This document shows positions 11,039 through 23,314 of a stretch of DNA of 64,000 bases, one piece after another. The notes below the pieces were generated by a model. The model saw nothing but the letters and a program-made list of their open reading frames with translations. It ran no database searches and was not told the DNA's origin. The position numbers were made by a program, and so were the translations under genes. Origin of the DNA: Conchocele bisecta (taxonomy: Eukaryota > Mollusca > Bivalvia > Lucinida > Thyasiridae); NCBI GenBank assembly GCA_029237695.1, contig CM055266.1, positions 117,837,581 to 117,901,580 on the forward strand. The letters run 5' to 3'. Positions within the stretch are counted from its first letter, which is position 1; every line of letters begins with the position of its first letter.

Positions 11039-14030
11039 ATTATTTAAAGTATGTTCAGTTTCACATGTTCAGTCGGAGACACGGCAGTCGAGTTATATAC
11101 TATGCATACTCGTATAATGGACACAGTATTTGAATTTCTTATAGTTAAGGGTGGGAAATGGCTCGAAGACCTTCCATACCCGGGCATGTGCCCGTAAATG
11201 ATCAGGCCAATGGCCGTTGGCCCATTTGTTTCCGAATTTACTAATACATACGATACAGTCGAAATATGTGCATTAAATGAAGGAGACGATGAGGCGGTGA
11301 GTTTAACCTAATTAGTTCATTCTCCTATTGCACAATGCCGATATGTCAGACCATGAAGAGGGCCGAGTGTGCGTGCACATGATATATGGATACTCAGCCG
11401 TTACATTGTTATATTACCTGCTAATGCTATTAGAGGGTTGGACGAGGCAAGACAGACCAAGCAGAGACGGATCCACGTGATATGGGCAAATCCAACGCCC
11501 ACAGAGGAGCAACAGCGCAGGCCGAGCCGGAGCCGAGCCACCGACCCACCCACAGCAGACCGGGACACCGCAGCCAGTGACAACCGAAGGCTCCACACCG
11601 CAACCGCCACCCGCAGCGACGAGGAGCCAGGCAAGCCATGCCCAAGTCACCCACAAGGCCGCCACTGGCAACCCCCAGGCAGCTCATTCCGCCACAGATC
11701 CCAAGGCGCATATAGCATGACACTGCCCAGTATGCAACACAGAGGAAACGACCCGATGTCGGGTCCACAGAAGCCTAGGCCACCTCCCACTGAGTGGGTG
11801 GTAGACACGAGCGAGGCCTTGTCCCCGAGGAGGGGGGACTAAGTTTGTTTTATTTGGTAATGATCTTCTCTTTGTTGGTGTCGTAGGCGTCTGGCTACAC
11901 CGCGAGGACCGCATCTGGTTTGTGTTTGAGTGAGCTGTGTGCATGAAAATCACAGATGCCCTTATCTGGATTGTGTATGTATATATTGTGGGTGCGTGCC
12001 TATCTAAGTGTGTCTGTCAGGGTTATGTCCAATGTCATATTGACTTGGCTCATCTACTGCCCTAAGGGCGAAATAGCTGGTCCCCATAGGGCCAGCTTCT
12101 GTTGATTGACTATATGGACAATATGATGAGACCATTATGCCCGGCTCGACCACTAACTGCACAGAAACAGTTCGGCGCTTTGAGGTATATTGATGCAGGC
12201 AGAAATCCTCCGTTCTTGTTCTTCTGTCTTCTAGCGTCGTGTCTGTATGGAGTGGATCCACCGGTTATTTGTGACACCCGGGTTCACCAAGCACTCCCGG
12301 CTTTCAATCAGCGGGAGCAGCTTCTGTCTTTTATGACTTCATATGTTGACTTAGTGGTTTTACCGGACATAATAGGTGTGTGAGTTTATATTTGTTTATG
12401 TTATGCATATTCTTTACTACACTACACGCTGCTGTGCGGAGTATTGTGTACATGTATAATGCCTATGCGTGTAAGGGACCGTCCGTATTGGGCGGAAGTG
12501 AGCTATTATTGCGTGCTTGGATGTAGTAAAAATTACAAAAAACTGTCACCCTGCCATTCGGGACGAGACACACGTAAGGGAGCTATGAGCCGCCCCCGTG
12601 TCTTGCGCGGTCTATCATAGGATGGACTGAGTGGACTTATGGGTGACATGAGTGTATTACGTCCGCAGATTCTGAACTCCCTGGACGCTTGCCTGGGATG
12701 GACCAGACCAGTTGTGACCTAGTGAGAGTCGGTGATATTTGTCTACTTACTAGACAAGTATCGGTGTACCTGGATGCGGTCCTCTCGGTGTCGCTTCGTT
12801 GGTGACGCATTGGTGCTACAACGAATCTTGGGAGAAGAACATGTATGGTTATTCAGCATCAATTGTATGGTCCCTATCTGTTTCGTGTATTGGAGATGGG
12901 ACTCCTGGTTATGCTTTGTATTTTTGCATATGTACATATCATGGACATGTATACATATGTGTATTATGATTACTCCTCGGCGACAGTGTGGACCTAGACG
13001 TATGTGTTCCTATGTGTTTTTTATTGATGTATTATAGGGCCAATTTTAAAATTACATTACAGTTAAAATACAAGTTTATATTAGAGCGGCACTTGTTTCA
13101 GACTTGCTACCCACCCATCGACCAGACCGCTATGCAGTTATTTAGATTGTGACGTATTCGGGTAGAGGCTAGGTTCAACCAAAGTCATTGCTCACTCGAG
13201 TACAGTGCTATTTTCGAATAATGTGTGTGCCTTGGGTAATTGTTTTTTTTTTTTTTATATTATTACTGTTTCTAACGGCTGATATCGCAGAGGTTCGGGG
13301 CGACTTTACGGTTCCCGACAACGATATCCCCACGACACCAGCCGTCCCGGAGCTTCGCAGAGACCGAACGAAGCCGTGGCATTTCATGCACGAATCGATG
13401 TCAATCTCTGCGAGTCCAGTATATTTTGTTATCAGACGGTGCGCGCTCTATATATGTACATGGATATATATACAAGTACGTCTATGCATATATGTAAAAT
13501 CCCACCACTCACCCTATTGTTGCAGTTTGATTAAAATACCAGAAGTAGTCTGGCTGATTTGGTTAGAAGGCAGGCCAACACTAATGCGTGCAAGAAGAGT
13601 CCGTCCGTCACCGACTAAACAGGCTTCGTCAGTGAAGCGAGTTCCACCGGTACCAGACCAATTGTTGACCCTTCCTCTTTCCACTCATTACCCTTACCAC
13701 TACTACTAAATATAATCTACTAAATCTAGTCTAACATAGTACATAATAGCATATCGGGATTGTGGTGGGTAGAATTCCGTACACTCGTTGGGTGGGATTA
13801 CTTGTTTGTTAATTTTGGATTCATGTGTTAGCCCACACGAGCCTGTACATATCGTCTCGTTAATTTCCCAGTACTAATCCTCGATAAGGCAGTACATACG
13901 CAAGAGACTTTCCTGGGCCAGTTCCGATCGAGTACATACCCATTGGGTGGGATTATTTGTATGTTAATTTTAGCTATGGTTATGCTAGAATGGCCTTCGC
14001 AGCCGCAACCGGACGGGATTCCCAAGTGGC
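11039..14030. other. Higher-GC non-coding stretch, unassigned
   Basis: Several open frames occur (for example 11369-11842, 12732-13037 and 13188-13709 on the plus strand) but they are rich in R, P, S and T or hydrophobic in patches and match no family I know. A repeated phrase TTGGGTGGGATTA at about 13790 and 13943 suggests a diverged repeat. It could be untranslated parts of retroelements inside the 8899-19250 element. Confidence 0.4.
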
Positions 14031-14052
14031 GGCCAGCCATACGCTGACACCG

Positions 14053-14055
14053 CCG

Positions 14056-14091
<36 letters not shown>

Positions 14092-14112
14092 CCCCCCCCC
14101 CACCCCCCCCGC
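14053..14112 (+). repeat. Poly-C tract
   Basis: About 55 of 60 bases are C, next to GCCGCGGCCGG. Poly-P and poly-G open frames across it are artefacts. Positions 14113-15034 are non-coding with nothing recognised. Confidence 0.9.
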
Positions 14113-15034
14113 CGCGGCCGGCCCCGTCCCCATACGGTCCGTTCGGGAGTTAATACAGTGTCCATCCAGGGGGCGGAAGCTCGCAGGATATCGTTAAAAT
14201 GATCTAAGGTTTGCTATTTGTTTGACGCCAGCCGTCAGTCAAAGGCATTGGCGTTCGGAGCTACCCGATTCAGTTGTGCTAACCACTCGTCCGACCGGGC
14301 ACCATATTAAGTGTTTGAGTTTGATGGGTCTGTATGATTAATGATTGTACTAGTTGGTTGTTTGGGTTGATTGCCTCGTGATCAATGATAACCGCCAGGT
14401 ACTACCATTATGGAAGAAATGGTATAGGTGCAGTTATGTTGTACTTATTTGATTGCATCGCATATCGTGACATTATTTTACTTTCCTTGTTGCAAGTCAA
14501 CTCGCTATTGTTATGAGACCAGTGGCACCAGTGAGCAGACTAAAGGTGAGAATTGTTGTAGTATTGGATGCAGGCAGCACCCAGCTGCCACCATTGATCA
14601 AATATTAATTCTATTATTATTATTAGGTGCGAGCATCCAGCATGCAGACGAGCAGCATAGTATGCAACAGTCTTCTCGTTGCCGGAGAAACATGTATCCC
14701 CGACACAAGTGATGTTGCTCGTCATTCGACTATTTACTCTAGAATGAGTAACGCCTCCCGGCCGAGTGTACGGACGTCTATTGACATGTTTAAAGATTAT
14801 ATTAGATTGGTAAATCCTGAAAATATTTACATCAATTTTCAGATATGGGATGGAGACAATGGGGCCCAGTATCACGGACGTAACTTAGCTCGGCCACTCC
14901 ATCGGGTTTTTTAATGTGTTTCTATCCACGATACCGGCGTATAACTGTTTGCATGAGTTGTATTTTAAAATAAAATCATTATATCATTTATTTTTGACAG
15001 CTTTTAATTTTAGTGGAGCAACGGTGTCATGTTT

Positions 15035-16682
15035 ATATTTTATTCCAGTACCCTGTCGCCTTAATGTATTTTAGTACAGCTAAGTGTATTTCATTTTCGC
15101 ATTCTTTAGGGGGGAATATTAAATTATATGGAGATGATATAACAATATTTTTTAAGCAGACAGCGGCTAGATCTTCTCTTGCTAATTCATGCGCTGGGCA
15201 GAAGAAGAAATAGTGGTCCAGTTCTTCTATTTCATCGTCGTCGCACGACTACAATTCAAATCTACATCAATATCGCTGCCCTGTGGATGAAGATTTGTCT
15301 TTATACCGTTTCTACCTAGTCTGAGTCGTGTTATTATTTTATCTGACATTCTATCCTTGCTGTATTGTTTACATTTATTTGGTATGGTAGGCACCATGAC
15401 TTGAAATGTGTGCCCGCCATAGTAATGCTTATGAATGTTATACCATCGTTTTTGCCATTTTGATTTTATTTGTTGTTTAATGACTGAATATAATTCTCTG
15501 TGTGTAGGCAGAGTATTATCTTGTGTTCCTATCAAATGAGCTGTGCTTGCCGCTCGGTCGGCTTCTTCGTTTCCAGGTATTCCAACATGTGATGGTACCC
15601 AGTGTATATTAATATTTTTCCCTTGTTCCATATGTTTACTTATAATAATTTTAATGGTATGGACCTTGTCAGGTCTAGTTTTAGACGTACCTGTGTGATT
15701 GCTTGGATGGAGCTGAGCTTAGTGAGTCTGTTATGATTACAGTGTTATTGTACTTTTTTAATTTTAGGTTGAATATGAGGGCTTTTTCAATTGCCATAAG
15801 TTCCGAAGTAAATACAGTTAGATTGGGGGCCAGTTTGTATTGTTCTACGTGACTTAGTTCCGGGACCACAAACGCAGCTGAGGTGATACCGAGTTCTGGG
15901 TTTTTGCTACCGTCGGTATAAATGTGTAGGCTGTCTTTCCAATTATGTTCTAAATGTTCCATTGCGTGTTTGAGGCTAAGGGTTGGATTCTTTGTTTTAT
16001 CTTTTATAATTTCAGTGAGATCAGATCGAGCTGTAATTTCAAATAGATAATACGCGTGATATGCGTTTTGAATGGCTGCATCTCGCATCCACCTAAATCA
16101 TATTCTTCTGTTAAGATTAGTGCATTCATTGCATAACACGTTTTCATATTGGCTTTTTTGTTGGTATAATTATTGACTGTATTGGTTGCGTCTCGTTTTA
16201 GTTTAATCATATTGTATTTGTATGCTGGTTTGAGTTGTCTTAGTTCGTTGATTGGTAGGTGAGCGCCATGGGGTTGGGTTCGGACCCAGTATTTGAGTAA
16301 TGTTTGTTCCCTTCTTAAATCTAGTGGTAACACTGCTGTTTCTACTTCGATTACTGCGGCTCTTGTTTTATAGGCACCCGTGGTAAGCCTTAGCGCTGCT
16401 CTTTGAATTAATTCTAACTTATCCAGGTGAGCAGCCGCAGCATCTTTGTATAGCATGCATCCATAGTCCATCTTCGACAGGATTAATGCTTTATATAGTT
16501 GTAGGAGGGAGGATTTGTCTGCACCATAAGATGTACCTGAGATTAGTTTCATTAGATTTAGATCCTTCCTACAACGTTGAATTAGATCTGATATGTGAGG
16601 TCCCCAGGTAAGTCTATCGTCCAAGTACATACCTAGAAACTTTGCGCATTTTATGGACACAGTACCATCGGACAGTTTTTAT
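15035..16682 (-). pseudogene. 5'-truncated LINE ORF2: RT end plus RNase H
   Basis: On the minus strand the fragment begins in the thumb region of a reverse transcriptase (FLGMYLDDRLTWGPHI, then ALILSKMDYGCMLY at about 16650-16450). An RNase H domain follows with its acidic residues visible: YTDGSKN, ELMAIEKAL, ITDSLSS and, in WVPSHVGIPGNEEADRAA, the last aspartate (about 15930-15540). A C-terminal knuckle (HYFFFCPAH) is read near 15200 in a shifted frame. RT plus a cellular-type RNase H and this thumb sequence fit the I/Nimb group of non-LTR retrotransposons. Breaks near 16040, 15650 and 15240 and the missing endonuclease and RT palm mean it is dead. The 5' truncation near 16682 is typical of LINE insertion. 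Confidence 0.85.
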
Positions 16683-17940
16683 AGGCTGGAAGTTTCCAAT
16701 TAATCGTCGCTTTACGACGTAATCAGTAGTAATCATGTCTGGCTTTAATTGATTTTGTATCAAATGAGGCAGACACCTTGCAATTTGTCAGTACTGTACC
16801 GCTTCCACAAGTAAGCTAATTCCTTTGCATGCATATGCGGCTGCAGATTAGTGTCATCAAAGAGACAGTGGGCCATTGATCATGTTCGCTGTTGAGACAT
16901 CTTGCGAACGTACGGATTTTATCGTTTCCAACCTGTGTAGAACAGGATCAGAATCACGACACGTGCATTCTCGCAGTCAGTCTATTGAATACTCATTGCT
17001 AATGTCTCGTCCACTGTTTGGCGAACGGCATAGACCTGTTGCAGGCTTTATGTTATTTTTGGTAGAATAGAAGCAAAAATCTGACAATAACTGCGAATAT
17101 GAAAAACGGGGTTTTGTACATACGGCCTTGTGTTTGACTAGATTGAAATACTGACTAGAATAATATATATGTATGTATATTTTAAAGTATTAAACACACG
17201 TTTACGTGAGTGTGGGAATGTTTCTCGCTAATACACACTACACATTACCCATGGGCGGGGAAATCGGGTGCTAATAATTAGTAACCAGAGAATGTTGAAA
17301 ATATGACGTTTTGTAGTAATAATATTTTTGCGGTGAAATGGTATTATAATACAAATGTACTACCTTAACGGTATAAGTATATACCGTTTAATAAGAATAT
17401 AACATTAAATGACTGAATTAATTCACGGCGGAATAAGGATTATTGTCAAACTGGAGCGGATTTAACGTGTTATATATCTCACGCCACCACACACACACAC
17501 TTCACACTGTGAAATTACGGCGCATTGCTGTTGTGTGAATGCTCCCGGGTTGCAGTCGTACTGTGCACATCTGGCCAGACACTGGTTCACAGTAAGCACG
17601 GCCAGGACAGTTAATGCAAATCGATACTCAGTCTATGGATTTGACATGTTGTCATTTGTGTTCCTAACAGAACAGAACAGAATAAGAATATATACAATAA
17701 ATTTAGAAATTCTTAAATGAGACGCGCCATGAGATGGCGTACATTCGGACATTTTGGAATTTCGCCGTAAATGATTTTGAAAATTGAACATATTTTTAAG
17801 TTAAACATTTGTATAAAGAATATACATTCATTCGAGTAAATTAATTCATAGCAATGTCGGGTTTACGCATCGGGATATGTTATAGTAGGTGAGTTTGGAC
17901 TTATTACAAATGGTTTCCTGTAATGTACACATGTATATAT
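16683..17940. other. AT-rich, nothing recognised
   Basis: No gene or repeat family assigned. A short CA tract lies at about 17489-17500. Confidence 0.5.
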
Positions 17941-17949
17941 ATCTATCTA

Positions 17950-18070
17950 TTGTCCGACAACAGGCGGTGAGTTGTCCCGAGACAGGCGGTGAGTTGTCCC
18001 GAGACAGGCGGTGAGTTGTCCAAATAATGGCGGTGAGTTGTCCAAAAAAGGGCGGTGAGATGTCCAATCA
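17950..18070 (-). repeat. Inner array of GGCGGTGAGTTGTCC words
   Basis: Five words, GGCGGTGAG(T/A)TGTCC, spaced 20-24 bp. This is the inverse orientation of the array at 8905-9055. It is probably the inner part of the right terminus of the 8899-19250 element, separated from the outer part (19178-19240) by about 1.1 kb of inserted DNA. Confidence 0.7.
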
Positions 18071-18155
18071 AAGTACTGAAAGTACTGAACATAGGGTACT
18101 ACAAGATTAAACTAGATTGATTGATTTATTGTTGGTGTTGCAGTTTCATTAACCC

Positions 18156-18640
18156 TTAAAGGTACATGCCCACTCAGTAGGTACAAAATGTTCTTTACAT
18201 CAGAGACATCATCTGAGACATTTCCTGGCAAAATAAACATTCATGCGCCATTATCCCACGTACTGATTGGCATTATTATACATGTTATATCAGACGTAAA
18301 TGTAACACACTGATATCAGGGGCGATAACCGTGTTTGCTTAAAATGTTAACGGACACTACTATTTAATCTCTGTATTAATTTATGATGTGCAATGATCAT
18401 ACTTTAAAATCTGTCGAAAATATTATTTTTTCAGGTGACGCATTTCTTTAGTATAAATAATTAAAAAAATGTCATGCCTCATTTGCATATGAAAATAGCC
18501 TGATACCACCGCCACTATCAGTAAAATAAATATTACTAAATGATTATATCTGTACACTGTATAGCGGGCACTTGTAACGTTTAGAAACTTGTTAGATTTT
18601 TTTTTGTCGTATTTCAGTACTTGCATTAATATGGGTATTA
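18156..18640. mobile_element. MITE with TTAAAGGTACATGCCCAC end
   Basis: The left end starts TTAAAGGTACATGCCC and the interior matches 56450-56945 in reverse. Because both copies start with the same end on the plus strand while their interiors are inverted, the family must have that end on both sides as a TIR. Each copy has lost its right end. Confidence 0.6.
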
Positions 18641-19704
18641 ATATAAGCTGGTTGTGTTATACTGTCATTAATGTGTTCCCTGACTGTAAGTTATCACCTT
18701 AAATACTGACTTATTGACCCCCTTCCCTGAACGTAGAATTGACACTCATGTTGGCGTGTATTGGCCACCATAGACAAATGTCAATCGGGCCATATTCAGG
18801 AATGTCACTAAAATCCACTGTAAATCCATCGATAGAGAGAGAGAATGAGGATTAAACATCAGTTAGACCTACGCGTGCGAGTTTTGTTTCGCACAGGTGT
18901 CGGGTGAGTTAAAAAATAGGCTGTCGGAATGTCAAACTTGATGTAGTTTGTGTGTTAAACGCGTCGCTTGTTTCGGAGAGTATTCGGAGGGGAGTTAACT
19001 CTGTTACTAAATTTAGCGATGACCGCACGATTCCAACGCGATTCCATTGGCTGTTTTATATGCAGATATTCTCAGCTGTCAATCACAGGCGTCCGCACCG
19101 CGGGGGGTCGTGGGCGGAGCCAAATGATCCCGCTCGATCGCAATACATACGGATACACATGTACCCTATGTAAAAACTGGCGGTGAGATGTCCAAAAATA
19201 TCGCATTTTACTGGCGGTGACTTTGTTAGGCGGTGAGTTGTCTTGTTACCATTATCGGCAGCACGATTTACCCAAATCTACCCAAATCTACCCAAATCTT
19301 CATTAAAAATAACATTTATGATTATATTATATACGTTTTCAACAATATATCGTTAGTATATCATACAATAAGCACATTTTGACCAAAAAAAGGAAAATAA
19401 AGCACTTATTTCCGCGGGAAAGCGATTAATATACATGTAGCATTATTATAAAGGGAGACTACCGTGATAAAGACTCATTAATTATGTCTCAGTTGTCTAA
19501 CTTTAAGTTGCCATCGATCATGATTTCATATGGCACATACAGTATATATATACTAGTCCAACTGTCTAACTGGTCACCTTCATAGTATTGCAATATTTAT
19601 TTCGCCGAGTAATTATATGCCAACATCTTTTTGAAATAGTTAAAAACAAAGTATATACTGCATTGAATAATATACGGAAAATAACATATGTTTCATCTTT
19701 TCTA

Positions 19705-19905
19705 GGCTGGCATCACCGCATCAACAGCAAGGCCGGGAGTCCCTGTCTGGGGTTCTACCGCATCGTACTCCTCCTGCGACGCGAGGCAGAGTTGGTGCGG
19801 CTCGCAGTCGAGACAGGCGACCTCGAGAGGGGCACCAGCCGTCATTCGGACCGGATGGACAGGGCCATCGCCGCCTGCTTGGACCGCTACACCTCCGGAG
19901 AGTAG
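19705..19905 (+). CDS. Last exon of a MULE/FLYWCH-like transposase protein
   Basis: A pyrimidine-rich stretch ending TCTTTTCTAG at 19704 looks like a 3' splice site. It is followed by a GC-richer open stretch ending at TAG 19903-19905, about 66 residues. The reading WHHRINSKAG, then FYRIVLLLRREAELV, resembles the conserved W-H-x-R-x-N and LL-x-x-EA-x-L segments at the C-terminal side of Mutator-type transposases and FLYWCH-associated proteins. Upstream exons are not found in the window. It could be the tail of a transposon gene interrupted by the 8899-19250 insertion, or an exon of a domesticated gene. GC content is much higher than the flanks. Confidence 0.4.
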   Translation, partial: GWHHRINSKAGSPCLGFYRIVLLLRREAELVRLAVETGDLERGTSRHSDRMDRAIAACLDRYTSGE

Positions 19906-20399
19906 AAGACCTCGCGGTTTCTGCAGGGTGTCGGCGACCTGTACACCATGCGGTGTTATATATATGTTTATGATTATGACTTTGTTACGACTGATAATTG
20001 TTACCTTTATTTGTTTATGATTTTTTTTTGTTATTCGTTAAATATTTGTTATTTATTTTCGTTCATGACAATTTGTTAGTTATATGTTAATTATATGTTG
20101 TTATTGATTAAGAGGCGCGACATACCATAACTTACCTTACGACATGTAAAAGTTTCACTGTAAATCAGTTTAATTTATAGACGAAGATTTCAGAGTAAAT
20201 GCAGAAATTAATTATATTTAATTACTCGTTTACGCTGGAAGTTTCGTCAAATTCGGACATAAATTATGATCCTTTCACTATTATTCTTAAAAATTGACGG
20301 CGAATTTTCTAAAATCATGTTATAAGTACGAAATCGCATGCCGAGTCTCATTTGTTAATGTTTACATGTGTATACATGTATATTCATTAAACAATAAAA
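19906..20399. other. AT-rich, nothing recognised, ends at the gap
   Basis: No coding signal. No sequence matching the right flank of the Maverick (31060-31620) in inverted orientation is seen, so the left Maverick terminus is not here. Confidence 0.5.
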
Positions 20400-20899
20400 N
20401 NNNNNNNNNNNNNNNNNNNNNNNNNNNNNNNNNNNNNNNNNNNNNNNNNNNNNNNNNNNNNNNNNNNNNNNNNNNNNNNNNNNNNNNNNNNNNNNNNNNN
20501 NNNNNNNNNNNNNNNNNNNNNNNNNNNNNNNNNNNNNNNNNNNNNNNNNNNNNNNNNNNNNNNNNNNNNNNNNNNNNNNNNNNNNNNNNNNNNNNNNNNN
20601 NNNNNNNNNNNNNNNNNNNNNNNNNNNNNNNNNNNNNNNNNNNNNNNNNNNNNNNNNNNNNNNNNNNNNNNNNNNNNNNNNNNNNNNNNNNNNNNNNNNN
20701 NNNNNNNNNNNNNNNNNNNNNNNNNNNNNNNNNNNNNNNNNNNNNNNNNNNNNNNNNNNNNNNNNNNNNNNNNNNNNNNNNNNNNNNNNNNNNNNNNNNN
20801 NNNNNNNNNNNNNNNNNNNNNNNNNNNNNNNNNNNNNNNNNNNNNNNNNNNNNNNNNNNNNNNNNNNNNNNNNNNNNNNNNNNNNNNNNNNNNNNNNNN
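20400..20899. other. Scaffold gap of exactly 500 N
   Basis: A run of N. The round length suggests a default gap size, so the true distance is unknown. It cuts into the leftmost visible Maverick gene. Confidence 1.
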
Positions 20900-21921
20900 G
20901 TGACGCCCTTCTCTCTGAACAGAGTGCGAAGACGCTCACCGAGTGTCGTGTCCTCGTGCAGAACCCTCGAGATTGTTTCGCGGCTCGACTTAATTGGCCG
21001 GAAAGTGCCTCACGGTTAGTCGAAGCAGCCTCCAAGCGAGCTTCTCTTTCGTCCCGCAACGACCGCAGGAGTTTGTTGATCCTCTCGGTAGATTCTCTAT
21101 CGTCACGGACTTCCCCAAGTTTTCTTTCTTCTAGCGCGATATGTTTGTCCCGCGCCGTGAGTTTGGAGAGGTTAGTTATTGACCAGTTCACCCCGAGTTG
21201 TTTGCAGAGCCTTATCGAGTCCCAGGAGTTCGCAAAGAGGTAATGGTGGGTCATATTTCGTGCCGTTCATTTCGTTGACCGTGGTTTCAATTGTGTGAAT
21301 ACCGTCGGTGGCTATACGAGGGACATCGCTGAGCTCGCTCATTTCTATAGCGGCGGCCGTCTTCGCCAGCGTTTCGTCGGTAGACTGTAGGGTTTTTACC
21401 ATTTGTTGAGGCAGCTGCGACCGATCATCGATCACTCCGAGAGCTCGAGCGAGGGATACTCCATATCGGTTCACGGAAGAGGGGCTGAGGAACCGGGTCG
21501 GGTCGTTCTTGTACGTTAGCAACTTCCAGCTATTACCCCATTTAAACCCACAAGTCTCTCTTTTAGTGCTGCGGAACTCCAACGTGGCCTTGATGCCGTT
21601 TTTAGACACCTCACTCTCCCACCGTTTCACCAGAGAATCCGTTTCCTTGAGAGGCGCCAGCTCATTCTTGGAGATCCCCGCAGGAATCTCGGCACCGCCC
21701 GCCCATGCCGGAGTTGCGGATGGAGCATCCCAGGGGAACATACTCTCGGGTGAAGTTCCCATTGGTATGACTGTTAAGGGCGTAATTCGGGGGTCGACAA
21801 ACTTAGGATCTTTATTTAATGGCGTCTCTATGAAGGTCGTATCGTCATAGTCATCGATGTCATCATCATCGCGGAAATCGTCTCTGCCGATTTTATCCAT
21901 GTCAATATCGTAATCAGTCAT
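20900..21921 (-). pseudogene. Maverick gene with acidic N-terminus and coiled coil, broken
   Basis: The start is the ATG at 21919-21921, seven bases after the 17-bp motif at 21930-21946. Residues 1-30 are very acidic (DDFRDDDDIDDYDD). A proline-rich segment and a conserved-looking middle follow (SSVNRYGVSLARALGVIDDR near residue 150). The first frame stops at 21172. A second frame (from about 21254 down) carries a charged heptad region, LRSLRDEREARLEAA, that fits as its coiled-coil tail. A one-base shift near 21180 and another near 20950 best explain this. The gene then runs into the gap, so its end is unknown. I do not know the function; it is likely structural. Transcription is divergent from the capsid gene, 73 bp away. 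Confidence 0.65.
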
Positions 21922-21929
21922 ATTTATAA

Positions 21930-21946
21930 TTTTCTTAAAATTAATT
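21930..21946 (-). promoter_or_regulatory. Shared 17-bp motif, copy 1
   Basis: AATTAATTTTAAGAAAA on the minus strand, upstream of the ATG at 21921 with an AT-rich heptamer between. The identical 17-mer occurs at 23315 and 24197. Likely a promoter element of the Maverick. Confidence 0.55.
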
Positions 21947-21994
21947 ATGTATTAAAGACAAAACCATACGGGTTTAATATAGTTTCAGTAAATT

Positions 21995-23299
21995 ATGTCT
22001 TCGAGTCAATAAGGTCGCAAACTCAATCCATACCGCAGACTGCGTGAGCCCCTCGGGGCAAAAGGCGTGAGACAGAGTGTCGTTATTACGAACAACCCAT
22101 CGACGATCGACCAGAACCAACAGCTCTTGGTGGTTCCGCTTCCCCAACCTCGGAGCTAACGACGTCATTGTGCCGGGGGACTGTTCGCCTCGCTTTCACT
22201 ATTTCGCTGACGTCGACGGACGAGAAACCGAACCGTCGTTCAGAACCTGGGTCGCGCCTAGTCAAGAAGACCATGATAAAGATTTCTGGTAATGAGTTGA
22301 TGTCGATCGATGACAGTGACGTCTACCATTGTTATCAGGACCTATGGATGACGGCGCAAGAGCGCGAAAACGCTGTCTATCAGGGTATTGACACCAGCAA
22401 AAATAAGAACGTAACCAAACTTAGAATCGGGGCTGGTAACAAGGTAGATAACAACGCGAGCGACAACGCGGTCGCGGGCGCTTACGGCAACCGCTTCTAC
22501 ATCCAGCTTGACTTTGAGTTGCTGGAGAGTCACATGCCCTACTATCAGAGCGCTTTGGCTGACCGCCTCGAATAAGAACTAACGTTCAATGACTACGGCC
22601 GAGTTCTCATAACCAGCGACATGTTATCGACGTATACGATCGATAATGTTTCGCTGGAGTACGACATGGTCACGATGCCCGAACTCGCGCGATTGATCAG
22701 AACCCAGTACGCATGGCGCGTTGCCATACTTTACGACCGAGTTCTTCGTCATCGCAAGATGACGAAAGACAAAGGCGACACATTGTGGAATATTAACGTC
22801 AACGTACCCGCCCGCTCTATGAAAGGTATACTGATGTTGTTCGAGGATGCTCGGTTCGCGTTCGGTGCTAGAAAAACCGACAAATTCTATAACCCCAAAA
22901 TCACGAAGGTAGAGGTGACGATCGAGGGAGTCCCCAATCAACTCTACAGCGCGGGTCTTCACGCGCACCAGCAGTGGGACGAAGTAAGAAAGCAGTTTGC
23001 TGCCGGCTCTAACTAAGCGCTCTCTGGAGGTTGCAGCAGTTGCCAAAGACCTGCATCTCTCGGCCGTCTCCCTCGCGGAGTTCCTGAATACCAAATACGC
23101 GTTATGGCTAGACATGCGAGCCAGCGACGACGACCAAATACACGGCAACGGACGCCAAGTTGAGGACGCTAGCGAGGGTGTGACGATCCAGATAACCAAA
23201 GAGGCGGACGGAGCCGGGCCATTGAACGTGTACTTATATATAATTACAGACGCACAACTCAACATCGAAGATGGCCGATACGTCTCAGCACTCTACTAA
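21995..23299 (+). pseudogene. Probable Maverick major capsid protein, broken
   Basis: The ATG at 21995 opens the only set of frames that joins conserved-looking blocks in order: TNNPSTIDQNQQLLVV (22090-22137), LGANDVIVPG (22149-22178), SIDDSDVYHCYQDLW (22303-22347), RFYIQLDFELLESHMPYY (22492-22545), then ILYDRVLRHRK, VEVTIEGVPNQLYS and, at the end, a block finishing at the TAA at 23299. Length and placement, directly before the packaging ATPase and divergent from the left gene, fit a double-jelly-roll hexon-type capsid protein. In-frame stops sit at 22010-22012 and 22573-22575, and frame changes lie near 22140, 22168, 22240, 22265 and 23000. The protein cannot be made as assembled. The capsid assignment rests on pattern memory, not a structure search. 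Confidence 0.6.
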
Positions 23300-23314
23300 A
23301 TCTAACGATTTATT

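Larger units (their letters stand above)
8899..19250. mobile_element. Candidate 10.35-kb array-ended element, GACAACTCACCGCC family
   Basis: The left end starts GAAATCAAGACAAGTC and the right end, reverse complemented, starts GGTAACAAGACAACTC: 18 of 22 bases match. Both are followed inward by repeated (A/G)TCACCGCC words (8905-9055 on the left; 19178-19240 and 17955-18068 on the right). A perfect 8-bp direct repeat ATTATCGG flanks them (8891-8898 and 19251-19258). The interior holds later insertions, including a LINE and a MITE. No transposase was recognised inside, so it may be a non-autonomous element swollen by insertions. The alternative, two unrelated termini meeting by chance, is unlikely given the matched TSD. 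Confidence 0.65.

Noticed and set aside
11369..11842. 157-codon GC-rich open frame
   Set aside because: Composition is dominated by R, P, S, T and A with no domain; equally long frames occur on the opposite strand. Kept only as unassigned.
13828..14202. Poly-glycine / poly-proline open frames
   Set aside because: Produced by the C tract at 14053-14112.
20294..21254. Long frames crossing the N run
   Set aside because: They include about 165 unknown residues from the gap. Only the part after 20900 carries information.
22624..23265. 213-codon minus-strand frame
   Set aside because: Antisense shadow of the capsid gene; the plus-strand blocks are collinear with the neighbouring ATPase.
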